Assembly (NCBI GenBank): GCA_900546325.1
Contig: URCR01000027.1
Coordinates: 1 to 36,390, forward strand
Length of the DNA stretch: 36,390 bases
Reading direction: 5' to 3'
DNA from: an uncultured Lachnospiraceae bacterium
GTDB taxonomy: Bacteria > Bacillota > Clostridia > Lachnospirales > Lachnospiraceae
Below, one piece after another: positions 22,812 to 30,444 of this stretch. The first letter of the stretch is position 1. Every line of letters starts with the position of its first letter. The notes beneath the pieces are model-generated. The model was not told the DNA's origin. It did not search any database and worked only from the letters and a program-made list of their open reading frames with translations. A program made the translations under genes and the position numbers.

Positions 22812-24124
22812 TGTTTAGAAATCTTCAGAAAAAATTAACTCTTTTTTATACACTGACTACCGGTGCAATTCTCACCGTGATTCTTATCATCTGTTTCTTT
22901 TACATGGAAACTTCTATGGAATCCAGATATAAATCACAGTTTTCCAGTGTCTTTCTTACCATTTCCAACCGGTTCCAGACAGAGGCTTTTTTTACCGATT
23001 CCTGGCTCTCCCAAATGGAGCTTGATAATCGTCTTCTGATCCATATTGAAGAAAATGATACTCCCCTGTTTTTTCAGGGAGCCTTCTTGCCGAAAACCGA
23101 TCGGGAAATGCTTCTTCAGAAAGCACAAAAAAAGGTGACTGCGGAGGGGATTACACCCAAGGCGGCAGCGCTCTCTTCCCCTTTACAATCTTCTGTTTTT
23201 AAGATGAAAGGAGAAGAAAATGACTCTTATCTAGGAATGTATCTTGTGGAATCTACAGCTTTTGGCTATAAATCCCTTTTGGTCTTACAAGATATTTCCT
23301 CTTTTTCCAGTCAACTGATGTGGCAGGGCCTCTTCTTTCTTTTGATAGGTCTTTCCGGTATCCTTTTACTGTATCTGGCAAGCTGGCACACGGTTGGAAA
23401 AACTTTATTTCCATTGAAGGAAAACCAGAAAAACCAGTCAGAATTCATTGCCGCGGCTTCTCATGAACTGCGTTCTCCCCTTGCGGTCATTCAGGCAAGT
23501 GCCTCTGCTGTTCGGGCTTCTCCTGAGAATGCAGACCAGATGCTGGCTAATATTGAAAAAGAATGTACCCGCATGGGAAATCTGATCAAGGATCTTCTGG
23601 TACTTGCCGCCTCAGCTTCCAGAAAATGGCAGCTTTCCATTGAAAGTCACGACAGTGACACACTGCTTTTAGATCTGTATGAAACCTTTGATCCGGTCTG
23701 CCGCCACAAAGGCATTCGTCTCCACCTGACAATGCCCGAGACGGAACTGCCTCGCGTTCATTGTGATAAAAACCGGGTCATTCAGATTTTGACGATTCTT
23801 CTGGACAATGCCATTGCTTACACCGGGCCTGACCAAGTGATCGATTTGAAAATCTTCACGAAAAAGAAAAAAATATGCTATCTTGTGGCAGACCACGGAA
23901 CCGGAATTCCCGATGAAGAAAAAGAGCGAATCTTTGATCGCTTTTACCAAAGCGACAGATCAAGAAAAGAAAAAGAACATTTCGGACTGGGGCTTTCCAT
24001 CGCAAGGGAACTGACCGAACTGCAAAAAGGGAAGCTGACCGTGACAGACACCGAAGGCGGTGGATGTACCTTCTTACTGCTGTTGCCGGCTGCCGAAGAA
24101 TCATCCACAATTTCCATAAAATAA
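22811..24124 (+). CDS. Sensor histidine kinase
   Basis: A 437-residue membrane kinase. Helix 1 (about residues 12-31) and helix 2 (about 170-192) enclose an extracellular sensor domain of about 138 residues. No clear HAMP domain lies between helix 2 and the H box AAASHELRSPLAVIQ (His218). The N box is LLDNAIAYT, G1 is DHGTGIP, the F box is IFDRFYQSD and G2 is GLGLSIA, so it should be active. Partner of the preceding response regulator. The large outside domain may sense the solute or the lipoprotein encoded divergently; this is inference. Confidence 0.93.
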   Translation: MFRNLQKKLTLFYTLTTGAILTVILIICFFYMETSMESRYKSQFSSVFLTISNRFQTEAFFTDSWLSQMELDNRLLIHIEENDTPLFFQGAFLPKTDREMLLQKAQKKVTAEGITPKAAALSSPLQSSVFKMKGEENDSYLGMYLVESTAFGYKSLLVLQDISSFSSQLMWQGLFFLLIGLSGILLLYLASWHTVGKTLFPLKENQKNQSEFIAAASHELRSPLAVIQASASAVRASPENADQMLANIEKECTRMGNLIKDLLVLAASASRKWQLSIESHDSDTLLLDLYETFDPVCRHKGIRLHLTMPETELPRVHCDKNRVIQILTILLDNAIAYTGPDQVIDLKIFTKKKKICYLVADHGTGIPDEEKERIFDRFYQSDRSRKEKEHFGLGLSIARELTELQKGKLTVTDTEGGGCTFLLLLPAAEESSTISIK

Positions 24125-24138
24125 GGATAATTGCTGCT

Positions 24139-24240
24139 TCACATTTCCCAGTCATTAGGCATATGCTCTATTCCCCACTTACAGAAAGAGTGTAAAATCG
24201 GCATCATACTCTTTCCTACCTCGGATAGCGAATACTCCAC
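24139..24240 (-). pseudogene. C-terminal fragment of an HxlR family regulator
   Basis: The minus-strand frame from 24240 to a stop at 24139 reads VEYSLSEVGKSMMPILHSFC, then KWGIEHMPNDWEM. This is the end of the HxlR winged-helix domain (Y-S-L-T-E-x-G-K-S pattern). The N-terminal two thirds, with the recognition helix, are missing, and the homology stops at the point where the next remnant starts in the opposite direction. Confidence 0.72.
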
Positions 24241-24242
24241 TA

Positions 24243-24428
24243 AATGGTGCAGTTTCAGAAAAACTTTGCAAATACTATGACGAAAAATCCAAAGGTGGAT
24301 ATATTGGGTTGATTATTGCAGAACATAGTTTCATAAGTCCGGAGGGGAAAGCCGATTTAATAGGTGTTGGACGTGCCATATTAAAAAATTCCGATTGGGC
24401 AAAACAAGCAATGACATCTTTGAGTTAA
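24243..24428 (+). pseudogene. NADH:flavin oxidoreductase (Old Yellow Enzyme) remnant with internal deletion
   Basis: A 61-codon plus-strand frame with no start of its own. The first part (NGAVSEKLCKYYDEKSKGGY, then IGLIIAEHSFISPEGKA) matches the N-terminal barrel strand of Old Yellow Enzyme relatives. It runs directly into DLIGVGRAILKNSDWAKQAM, which belongs near their C-terminus. About 250-300 codons between them are gone, in frame. The true N-terminus is also lost. With the adjoining HxlR fragment it marks a former divergent regulator/oxidoreductase pair. Confidence 0.72.
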
Positions 24429-24440
24429 AGCAGAAAAGCA

Positions 24441-24469
24441 ATGACAGCGCTGTCTGATAATGCTATAAT
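24441..24469 (+). promoter_or_regulatory. Promoter of the P-loop kinase-like gene
   Basis: -35 ATGACA (24441-24446), 17 bp, extended -10 TGC-TATAAT (24464-24469). A perfect 12-bp palindrome GACAGCGCTGTC (24443-24454) overlaps the -35 box and may be an operator. Confidence 0.6.
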
Positions 24470-24512
24470 AAAATCACTATCAGCATTCATAACATAGGAA
24501 AGGAATTCAAAA

Positions 24513-25028
24513 ATGATCTTTCTGATAACCGGTGCCTCTCATACAGGCAAAACTGCACTTGCCCAGAAATTACTTGAAAAATATCATTACCCCTATTTTT
24601 CCATCGATCATTTGAAAATGGGGCTGATTCGCAGCAAACAGACAGAGCTGACTCCGATGAGCGACGATGCAGATCTCACTGCATATTTATGGCCCATTGT
24701 CTGTGAAATGATCAAAACTACCATAGAAAACAGGCAAAATCTGATTGTAGAAGGATGTTATATTCCTTTTGACTGGGAAAATGATTTCACAGAAGAATAT
24801 TTGAAGCAGATCCGATATTGTTGTCTTGTGCTAAGTGAAAACTATATCAGAGAGCATTTTTGTGATATCAGAAAATATGCAAATGTCATTGAAAACCGCC
24901 TGGATGATACCTGCTGTACATTAGAAAGCGTCCTGGCAGATAATGCACAGATGCTGAAAATGGCAGAGATCTATCATGTCAATTACATGCTCATTGATGA
25001 GAACTATGAAATTGATATTGACTTGTAA
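24513..25028 (+). CDS. P-loop kinase-like ATP-binding protein
   Basis: A 171-residue cytoplasmic protein with a Walker A near the start, ITGASHTGKTALAQKLL (GASHTGKT, residues 7-14), then YFSIDHLKMGLIRS, a nucleotide-kinase-type substrate segment, and LIVEGCYIPFDW, the second acidic strand. The fold is that of small adenylate kinase-like or shikimate kinase-like proteins; the phosphate acceptor is not identifiable. It has its own promoter and begins a run of small accessory genes. An AAAGGAAT ribosome site precedes the ATG. Confidence 0.7.
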   Translation: MIFLITGASHTGKTALAQKLLEKYHYPYFSIDHLKMGLIRSKQTELTPMSDDADLTAYLWPIVCEMIKTTIENRQNLIVEGCYIPFDWENDFTEEYLKQIRYCCLVLSENYIREHFCDIRKYANVIENRLDDTCCTLESVLADNAQMLKMAEIYHVNYMLIDENYEIDIDL

Positions 25029-25072
25029 GAACAAGATCTGGTACAAAAATTACAATTGTGAGGAAAACGAAA

Positions 25073-25579
25073 ATGGAATTTCGATTAGCCGTGATGCAAG
25101 ATTTACCGCAAATAAAATCGGTATATAGTGATATTGTTAAAAAAATGAATCGCGAGCAAATACAAATATGGGACGATATTTATCCTTGTGAGTTTTTTGC
25201 CGAAGATATCAGAAACAACCGTCTTTACGTCTTATCGGATCATGATACGATTGTTTCTGCATTTTCTTTGTGCGATATGCACTCCGGAGAAAAATCGATA
25301 AAATGGCAAAATACTCTATGCAGAGCTTTGTATTTAGACCGTTTGGGAGTAAATGTAAACTATTCCAGAATGGGAATCGGCAGCCTGATGCTTGCAAAAG
25401 CAAAGGAAACTGCGAAAAAATCCGGCGCTGAATTTTTACGTCTTTTTGTTGTGGACATAAACGAACCTGCCATTCAACTATATCATAAAAATTCCTTTAT
25501 ACAAAGAGACGGAATTTACGACGAATTCATAGAGGATGATCTTATTCTGCATGAGTATGGATTCGAAGCAACACTTTAG
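25073..25579 (+). CDS. GNAT family N-acetyltransferase
   Basis: A 168-residue acetyltransferase. The acetyl-CoA binding segment is LDRLGVNVNYSRMGIGSLML (the R-x-x-G-I-G form of motif A), followed by AKKSGAEFLRLFVVDINEPAIQLYHKNSFI, the usual motif B with Tyr. The acceptor substrate is unknown. The start at 25073 is chosen for GAGG about 9 nt upstream; a GTG at 25058 would add five residues. A single gene within a run of three acetyltransferases. Confidence 0.85.
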   Translation: MEFRLAVMQDLPQIKSVYSDIVKKMNREQIQIWDDIYPCEFFAEDIRNNRLYVLSDHDTIVSAFSLCDMHSGEKSIKWQNTLCRALYLDRLGVNVNYSRMGIGSLMLAKAKETAKKSGAEFLRLFVVDINEPAIQLYHKNSFIQRDGIYDEFIEDDLILHEYGFEATL

Positions 25580-25632
25580 GAAAAATACTGCTTGTAAAAG
25601 TAATCTTGGCAGATCGTAATAGGAGGATCTTT

Positions 25633-26052
25633 ATGAAAAAATTAATCGTCCATCGCCAAAAGCAATTTCGTTCTTGTCTTGTTTCTTACTGGATCGTATA
25701 TGAGATTTCCCGGGAGGATTTTATAAAAAATTTCTTCTTCACTCCTCTTCCAATGGGAGACGATGACTGTGCACAGTGTGGCGCGAATCGTGCCTGTTAC
25801 TTAAAGAAAAAATATATTTCCGGTAAACCGAAGGAACTTGGTATCCCTATAAAAAATGATGAGACCATTGAGTTAGAAGTAGATGACAGCATAACCTCTG
25901 TCTTCGCGATAAGCATGGATGGATTGTTCTCCAATGAAGTACCATTAGAGTTCTCAGATGCCGATTATGAACTCCAAGTCTCTATCCGCGGCGGCTGGAG
26001 TGTCATGCAGTATCCGTTCCTTACCCTGGAATCGATAAACAGACAAATGTAA
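25633..26052 (+). CDS. Protein of unknown function with a Cys cluster
   Basis: A 139-residue protein that I do not recognise. The AGGAGG ribosome site 6 nt before the ATG at 25633 marks a real gene. A compact Cys motif, CAQCGANRACYLKKK (C-x2-C-x5-C, about residues 46-54), follows a hydrophobic stretch EDFIKNFFFTPLPMG. The C-terminal half is beta-rich and acidic (ETIELEVDDSITSVFAISMD). No signal peptide or membrane helix is present. The Cys cluster could bind zinc or be redox-active; this is inference. Confidence 0.65.
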   Translation: MKKLIVHRQKQFRSCLVSYWIVYEISREDFIKNFFFTPLPMGDDDCAQCGANRACYLKKKYISGKPKELGIPIKNDETIELEVDDSITSVFAISMDGLFSNEVPLEFSDADYELQVSIRGGWSVMQYPFLTLESINRQM

Positions 26053-26148
26053 CTAGTTCATACTATTTTTTTGCCTGATTAACACTCCTGATAGCGAAAG
26101 TAAAAAGTTTTACAACACTGAATAACCGAAAAAGAAAGAAAGGTAACT

Positions 26149-26590
26149 ATGAAGCCGATTATAATTGATTCCGAAATCACTTTCATTCCCTACTATCCAG
26201 ATCCTGATACCGCGCTCCCGTGGTATCAGGATCTGGATGTGTGCAGACAGGTCGACAACATTGATTTTCCCTACTCTCTCGAACGACTGCAAAAAATGTA
26301 TGCATTTCTCAGCACTCACGGAGACTGCTTCTATATACAGTACCGGGGAGTGCTTGTCGGTGATGTCACACTCCGCGATGATCAGGAGGTTTGCATTGTT
26401 GTATGCAAAGACTACCAAAATAAGCGGATTGGAAGACGCTGTATCCTGAAAATGATTGAACTTGCAAAAGAAAAAGGAATGGATCAGATCACCGCAAATA
26501 TCTATCCCTTTAACACAGAGTCAGAAAATGTTTCTGTCCATCGGTTTTGTAAAAACCGGAGAAGAAACTTATATCTATCAGATTTCATAA
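26149..26590 (+). pseudogene. GNAT family N-acetyltransferase, frameshifted near the C-terminus
   Basis: Codons from 26149 read as a GNAT protein (PWYQDLDVCRQVDNIDFPYS, then GVLVGDVTLRDDQEVCIVV and YQNKRIGRRCILKMIELAKE) up to YPFNTES near 26525. There the annotated frame drifts into an unrelated Arg-rich tail ending at 26607. One base over, the frame continues as QKMFLSIGFVKTGEETYIYQ-IS and stops at 26590, the normal GNAT end. The net change is +1 (one base inserted or two lost). The coding region also carries a perfect 17-bp inverted repeat. The gene is probably inactive, unless the shift is a sequencing error. Confidence 0.8.
26195..26238. repeat. Perfect 17-bp inverted repeat inside the acetyltransferase gene
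   Basis: ATCCAGATCCTGATACC (26195-26211) and GGTATCAGGATCTGGAT (26222-26238) are exact reverse complements separated by 10 nt. It encodes the stretch DPDTALPWYQDLD, so both arms are coding. A 17-bp exact hairpin in a gene is not expected by chance. Confidence 0.9.
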
Positions 26591-26615
26591 TAACTTTAAG
26601 GAGCTGATCAGATTT

Positions 26616-27113
26616 ATGGATATTGAATTACTGCCATTTTCCACTGAAACAAACATTGCGAGCAACCTTATCCGAAAATTTTGGTATGCCCACAGCCATT
26701 ATGAACAAAGCACAGAAGATTCTCTGAAAGATCTAAAGCATTGGACATCCGAAGGGCATATTTTCTATTTGATAAAATATGAGAACGAATTGATCGGATT
26801 TGTTCACCTGGGAAACCGTGGAGCAAAGATTGACTGGCTGGAAGACTTGTTCATTTTGCCTGAATATCAAGGTCGTGGGCTCGGTACACAAGCCATTTTC
26901 CAAGTAGAAGCAATTGTCCGAAAATACTCGGAGTCCCTCTACATAGAAGTTGCTGCCCGAAATGAAGGAGCAATCCGTCTGTATCAGAAACTTGGGTATG
27001 ACTGTTTAAATACCATTACGGTTCGAAAAGACTTTTGTCCTGAGCATTTTGAGACTATTCGCACAGAAAAAATTGCTGACCAGACATTCACGGTAAAAAA
27101 ATATATAGAATAA
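26616..27113 (+). CDS. GNAT family N-acetyltransferase
   Basis: A 165-residue acetyltransferase with a full motif A, LFILPEYQGRGLGTQAIFQV (Q-x-x-G-x-G as QGRGLG), then LYIEVAARNEGAIRLYQKLGYDC, the motif B strand with the catalytic-type Tyr. It has AAGGAG upstream, and its leader runs through the end of the frameshifted acetyltransferase. The substrate is unknown. Confidence 0.87.
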   Translation: MDIELLPFSTETNIASNLIRKFWYAHSHYEQSTEDSLKDLKHWTSEGHIFYLIKYENELIGFVHLGNRGAKIDWLEDLFILPEYQGRGLGTQAIFQVEAIVRKYSESLYIEVAARNEGAIRLYQKLGYDCLNTITVRKDFCPEHFETIRTEKIADQTFTVKKYIE

Positions 27114-27131
27114 TGCGCTTAGGAGAACAAA

Positions 27132-27182
27132 ATGAAACAATATAAAATTACCTTTGGCGTAGAATTGAATACGGAAAAGTGA
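27132..27182 (+). CDS. Tiny 16-residue reading frame
   Basis: ATG at 27132 preceded by AGGAG encodes MKQYKITFGVELNTEK and stops at 27182, 15 bp before the AraC-type gene. It may be a leader peptide or the 5' stub of a deleted gene. Support is the ribosome site only. Confidence 0.25.
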   Translation: MKQYKITFGVELNTEK

Positions 27183-27197
27183 GGTACTATTTTTATT

Positions 27198-28064
27198 ATG
27201 AATCTAACAAAAAAAATCCCGGAATACATTCCTGCCGACTCCTATCTGGAAGTGTCAAACAGTCTGTTCCGGGATATTTATACTTTATTTTGTGGAAGAC
27301 AGAAATGCCCTCCGCTCTATTCTTTTGGTCCCGCAGTGCGGGAATGTTATCTACTCCACTTCTGCCTTGACGGCTGCGGAGATTTCTATGCAAATGATCA
27401 GCGCTACCATATTGAAAAAGGCCAGGGATTTCTGATCTGCCCAAATGAACTGACTTTCTATCAGGCGGATGAAACGCAGCCGTGGACCTACGCATGGATC
27501 GGGCTTTCCGGAGAGCAGGTATCACACTATCTTGAACTTGCTGGAATTTCTTCCCAGAATCCTGTCTTTCGCTGTCCTGATGTGGATTTGATCTGCTCCG
27601 GTATCGATGATATGCTCGCACACCATACCTTGAGTTATTCTTGCGAAATCCATATTCAAGGGGTCTTGATGAAGCTTTTGTCCTATCTGATCGAAGTATC
27701 TTCGCATCCAAAACAGAAGGAAGAAAATGGAAGCAGCATTTATGTGAGCCGCGCCATTTCCTACATTCATAAAAACTATCAGAATCCGGTGTCCGTTCAG
27801 GAAATTGCAGATTATCTTTCCCTAAACCGCAGCTATCTGACAGAGCTGTTTGTGCGCACGCTGCATCTGTCCCCGCAGCAGTTTCTGATGAAATACCGGA
27901 TTACAAAGGCTGTTGATTTTCTCACCTACACCAATCTGAGCGTGGAACACATTGCCTGCTCCTGCGGTTACGCAAATGTATATTCTTTCTCAAAAGCATT
28001 CAAAAAAGTGACCGGTATCAGCCCTTCTCAATATCGGAAAGAACATCAGGCTTACACTTCCTGA
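27198..28064 (+). CDS. AraC family transcriptional regulator
   Basis: A 288-residue regulator. The N-terminal cupin-like sugar-binding domain includes HFCLDGCGDFYANDQRYHIEKGQGFLICPNELTFYQAD, and the C-terminal double helix-turn-helix (about residues 190-285) has SVQEIADYLSLNRSYLTELF and VEHIACSCGYANVYSFSKAF, then the TGISPSQYRKEH close. It converges with the alpha-galactosidase gene, overlapping its 3' end by 13 bp. In many Firmicutes such MsmR/RafR-like activators control neighbouring alpha-galactoside genes, so it is the likely activator of that gene. The ribosome site (GAGG) is distant from the ATG. Confidence 0.9.
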   Translation: MNLTKKIPEYIPADSYLEVSNSLFRDIYTLFCGRQKCPPLYSFGPAVRECYLLHFCLDGCGDFYANDQRYHIEKGQGFLICPNELTFYQADETQPWTYAWIGLSGEQVSHYLELAGISSQNPVFRCPDVDLICSGIDDMLAHHTLSYSCEIHIQGVLMKLLSYLIEVSSHPKQKEENGSSIYVSRAISYIHKNYQNPVSVQEIADYLSLNRSYLTELFVRTLHLSPQQFLMKYRITKAVDFLTYTNLSVEHIACSCGYANVYSFSKAFKKVTGISPSQYRKEHQAYTS

Positions 28065-30277
28065 AGGAAATATAACCGTGACTGATAATCGCCGTTTCTT
28101 CCGTTATATTTTTCTCCATTCTGCCCGGAGGCTGCATCTGAAACAACAAGCCCTGCCTGCATCAGTTCATCCCCGAAGAGGATTTCTTCCCGGTCGCTGA
28201 TCTGATAGGCAGCTCCTTCCTTTAACCCTTCCAGATGCAGTCTCTCAAATCCCGCATTCACAGGTTCCAGCACACGATAATAACCGACCAGCGCCTGGCT
28301 CTGATCTTCCGATACAACCATCCATGCTGTCACATTTCCCTCAAACGGGCTTTTCAGACGATAAAATGTACCCTTCTGGATCAGTTCTCTATGTTCCTTC
28401 ATAAACGCGACTTGCTCTTTGATCTCCTCTAACTCCGATTCCTCCATCGAAGTGACGTCAAGCTCATAACCAAACGTACCAAAATAAGCTACATTTGCCC
28501 GTGTGTTTAACGGGGTATTCCTCAATACCTGATGATTTGGAACGGCAGATACATGAGATCCCATACTGCTGACCGGATAGACAAACGAAGTTCCATATTG
28601 AATCTTCAGACGTTCTACGGCATCTGTGTCATCCGAAGTCCAGCACTGCGGCGCATAGTAGAGAAGTCCCGGATCAAATCTTGCACCCCCGCTGGCACAG
28701 GATTCAAACAGAATCTCCGGAAACTGCTCGGTCAATTTTTCATACAAATGATATACCCCGAGAATATATTTATGGAAAACAGCTCCCTGCTCGTCTGCCC
28801 CGGCTCCATGTGAATAGATTTCCGAAATACTGCGGTTCATATCCCACTTCACATAAGAAATCGGAGCTTCTTTCAAGATTTTCTCCATTTGATTGTAAAT
28901 ACCTTCTACCACTTCATCCCTGGAGAAATCAAGCACAAGCTGATGTCTTCCAACGGAAACATTCCTTCCCGGCGTTGATAAGATCCAGTCCGGATGTTCC
29001 TCATACAGCCTGCTCTTTTCATTTGTCATCTCCGGCTCAAACCACAATCCAAACTTTAATCCCATCGCTTCGATCTTCTTTGCAAGACCAGTGATCCCTT
29101 CCGGAAGTTTCTTCAGATTCGGATACCAGTCTCCAAGAGAAGTAAAGTCGTCATTGCGCTCTCCAAACCATCCATCATCAAGCACAAACAGTTCAATTCC
29201 CAGTTCTTTTGCCTTTCCGGCAATCTTTAGGATCTTCTCCTCATTGAAGTCAAAATACGTTCCCTCCCAGTTGTTGATCAGAATCGGTCTTGCCTCATCT
29301 CTGTACTTTCCCCGTGCCAGTCTTGTGCGGTACAATTTATGAAAGGTTTGACTCATTCCATTGAGCCCCTCGCCGGAATAGACCATCACCGCCTCAGGTG
29401 TCTGGAAAGTTTCTCCTTTCTTTAATTCCCACGCAAAACGATCCGGGTGGATTCCCATCGTAATTCTTGTCACATCATAAGTGTCCACTTCCGCCTGAGC
29501 AAGGAAATTTCCACTGTATATGAGACTGAATCCCATCGCTTCCCCGGAAGTTTCCGTTGTCTCCGGGCGCTTTAATGCAAGAAACGGATTATAATTGCTG
29601 CTGCTGGATCCTCTCATGCTGTACACTGCCTGAATACCATGCTCCAGCTTTCTTACTTTGACTGCACGCTCTCTTCCCCATGCTCCGGTCAGCTCGATCA
29701 TCTCATATTCCTTATCCGGCAGATCTACACTCAGGCTCATCGCGCGGTCAAGAAGAATGCTCTCTTCCCCCTTGTGATGAAATCTCGCATTTCTTGCAAT
29801 AACCGGAAATGCTTCGTAAATCGTGTAGGTCAATATCAATTCTGTCTGAATCAGCGGATCTTCCAATGTCACCTCAAGTGTCACTGCTTCCTTCTCCTCT
29901 TCCACATAGGTGGCAGGAAGACCTTCTAACTTTGGCTTTCCATCGTAGATCGTGTGCCCTTTGTAAGTAAATGCAGTCACTCTGCTTCCATTCTTTTGCA
30001 AAATCTCCTGCGCCGGATACCTCATATCTCCATTTCCATATGACGGATATTCCTGTCTGATATGCTCCATCGAAAAAGTGTTGTCATCCTCAAACATACA
30101 TACCGACATCGGTCTGTCGCGAAGCTCTAAAAGATGATTAAAATTCTCTCTGTCTCTGAGCCGTTTTCCAAAATACAGCTGTCCAAGCTGTCCGTTTTTT
30201 AAAATTGTAAAAATATAGCTGATCTGCTCGTTGAACAGATGAAAATTTCTGCTCTTCTCATGATAAATTACTGGCAT
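28052..30277 (-). CDS. Alpha-galactosidase, glycoside hydrolase family 36
   Basis: A 741-residue cytoplasmic enzyme that removes terminal alpha-galactose from melibiose and raffinose-type sugars with retention. An N-terminal beta-sandwich leads to a TIM barrel with LFVLDDGWFGERNDD, then the nucleophile Asp479 in YVKWDMNR and the acid/base Asp549 in CWTSDDTDAVERL. A C-terminal beta domain follows. The length matches the 720-750 residues of bacterial GH36 group I. The start is supported by AAGGAGG 7 nt upstream. A long hairpin lies in its leader and a promoter further upstream. No signal peptide is present, so the substrate must be imported. Confidence 0.95.
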   Translation of the reverse strand: MPVIYHEKSRNFHLFNEQISYIFTILKNGQLGQLYFGKRLRDRENFNHLLELRDRPMSVCMFEDDNTFSMEHIRQEYPSYGNGDMRYPAQEILQKNGSRVTAFTYKGHTIYDGKPKLEGLPATYVEEEKEAVTLEVTLEDPLIQTELILTYTIYEAFPVIARNARFHHKGEESILLDRAMSLSVDLPDKEYEMIELTGAWGRERAVKVRKLEHGIQAVYSMRGSSSSNYNPFLALKRPETTETSGEAMGFSLIYSGNFLAQAEVDTYDVTRITMGIHPDRFAWELKKGETFQTPEAVMVYSGEGLNGMSQTFHKLYRTRLARGKYRDEARPILINNWEGTYFDFNEEKILKIAGKAKELGIELFVLDDGWFGERNDDFTSLGDWYPNLKKLPEGITGLAKKIEAMGLKFGLWFEPEMTNEKSRLYEEHPDWILSTPGRNVSVGRHQLVLDFSRDEVVEGIYNQMEKILKEAPISYVKWDMNRSISEIYSHGAGADEQGAVFHKYILGVYHLYEKLTEQFPEILFESCASGGARFDPGLLYYAPQCWTSDDTDAVERLKIQYGTSFVYPVSSMGSHVSAVPNHQVLRNTPLNTRANVAYFGTFGYELDVTSMEESELEEIKEQVAFMKEHRELIQKGTFYRLKSPFEGNVTAWMVVSEDQSQALVGYYRVLEPVNAGFERLHLEGLKEGAAYQISDREEILFGDELMQAGLVVSDAASGQNGEKYNGRNGDYQSRLYFLQEV

Positions 30278-30304
30278 CTGATTTCCTCCTTCTCAAACCG
30301 TCCA

Positions 30305-30344
30305 ACCGAACAGGGATGGATGGCACCATCCATCTCTGTTCGGT
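30305..30344 (-). promoter_or_regulatory. Long hairpin in the alpha-galactosidase leader
   Basis: A 40-bp palindrome with 19-bp arms and a 2-bp centre; one position (30314/30335) is mismatched in DNA and is A against C on the leader strand. It begins ACCGAACAG and ends CTGTTCGGT. It lies between the promoter (transcript start near 30363) and the ribosome site near 30285. No T run follows, so it is not a typical terminator. It could protect the mRNA, block upstream read-through, or bind a protein. Confidence 0.7.
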
Positions 30345-30369
30345 CATATCATTTCATCTACTGATTTCT

Positions 30370-30397
30370 ATTATAGCGGAATCTGTCTCCAGTTCAA
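30370..30397 (-). promoter_or_regulatory. Promoter of the alpha-galactosidase gene
   Basis: On the minus strand -35 TTGAAC (30397-30392), 16 bp, -10 TATAAT (30375-30370). The predicted start is near 30363, just before the long hairpin. Confidence 0.7.
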
Positions 30398-30419
30398 TTT
30401 ACAGATGTCAGTATTATTT

Positions 30420-30434
30420 ATCCAAATGTTGGAT
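30420..30434. promoter_or_regulatory. 15-bp palindrome upstream of the alpha-galactosidase promoter
   Basis: ATCCAA-ATG-TTGGAT is a perfect palindrome about 22-37 bp upstream of the -35 box. That position suits an activator such as the adjacent AraC-type protein. It also lies just after the hydroxylamine reductase stop and could be part of its end. Confidence 0.45.
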
Positions 30435-30444
30435 TTTATTCACA

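Noticed and set aside
28681..29094. A 137-residue plus-strand frame opposite alpha-galactosidase
   Set aside because: Antisense shadow in a highly conserved enzyme gene; no coding signs.
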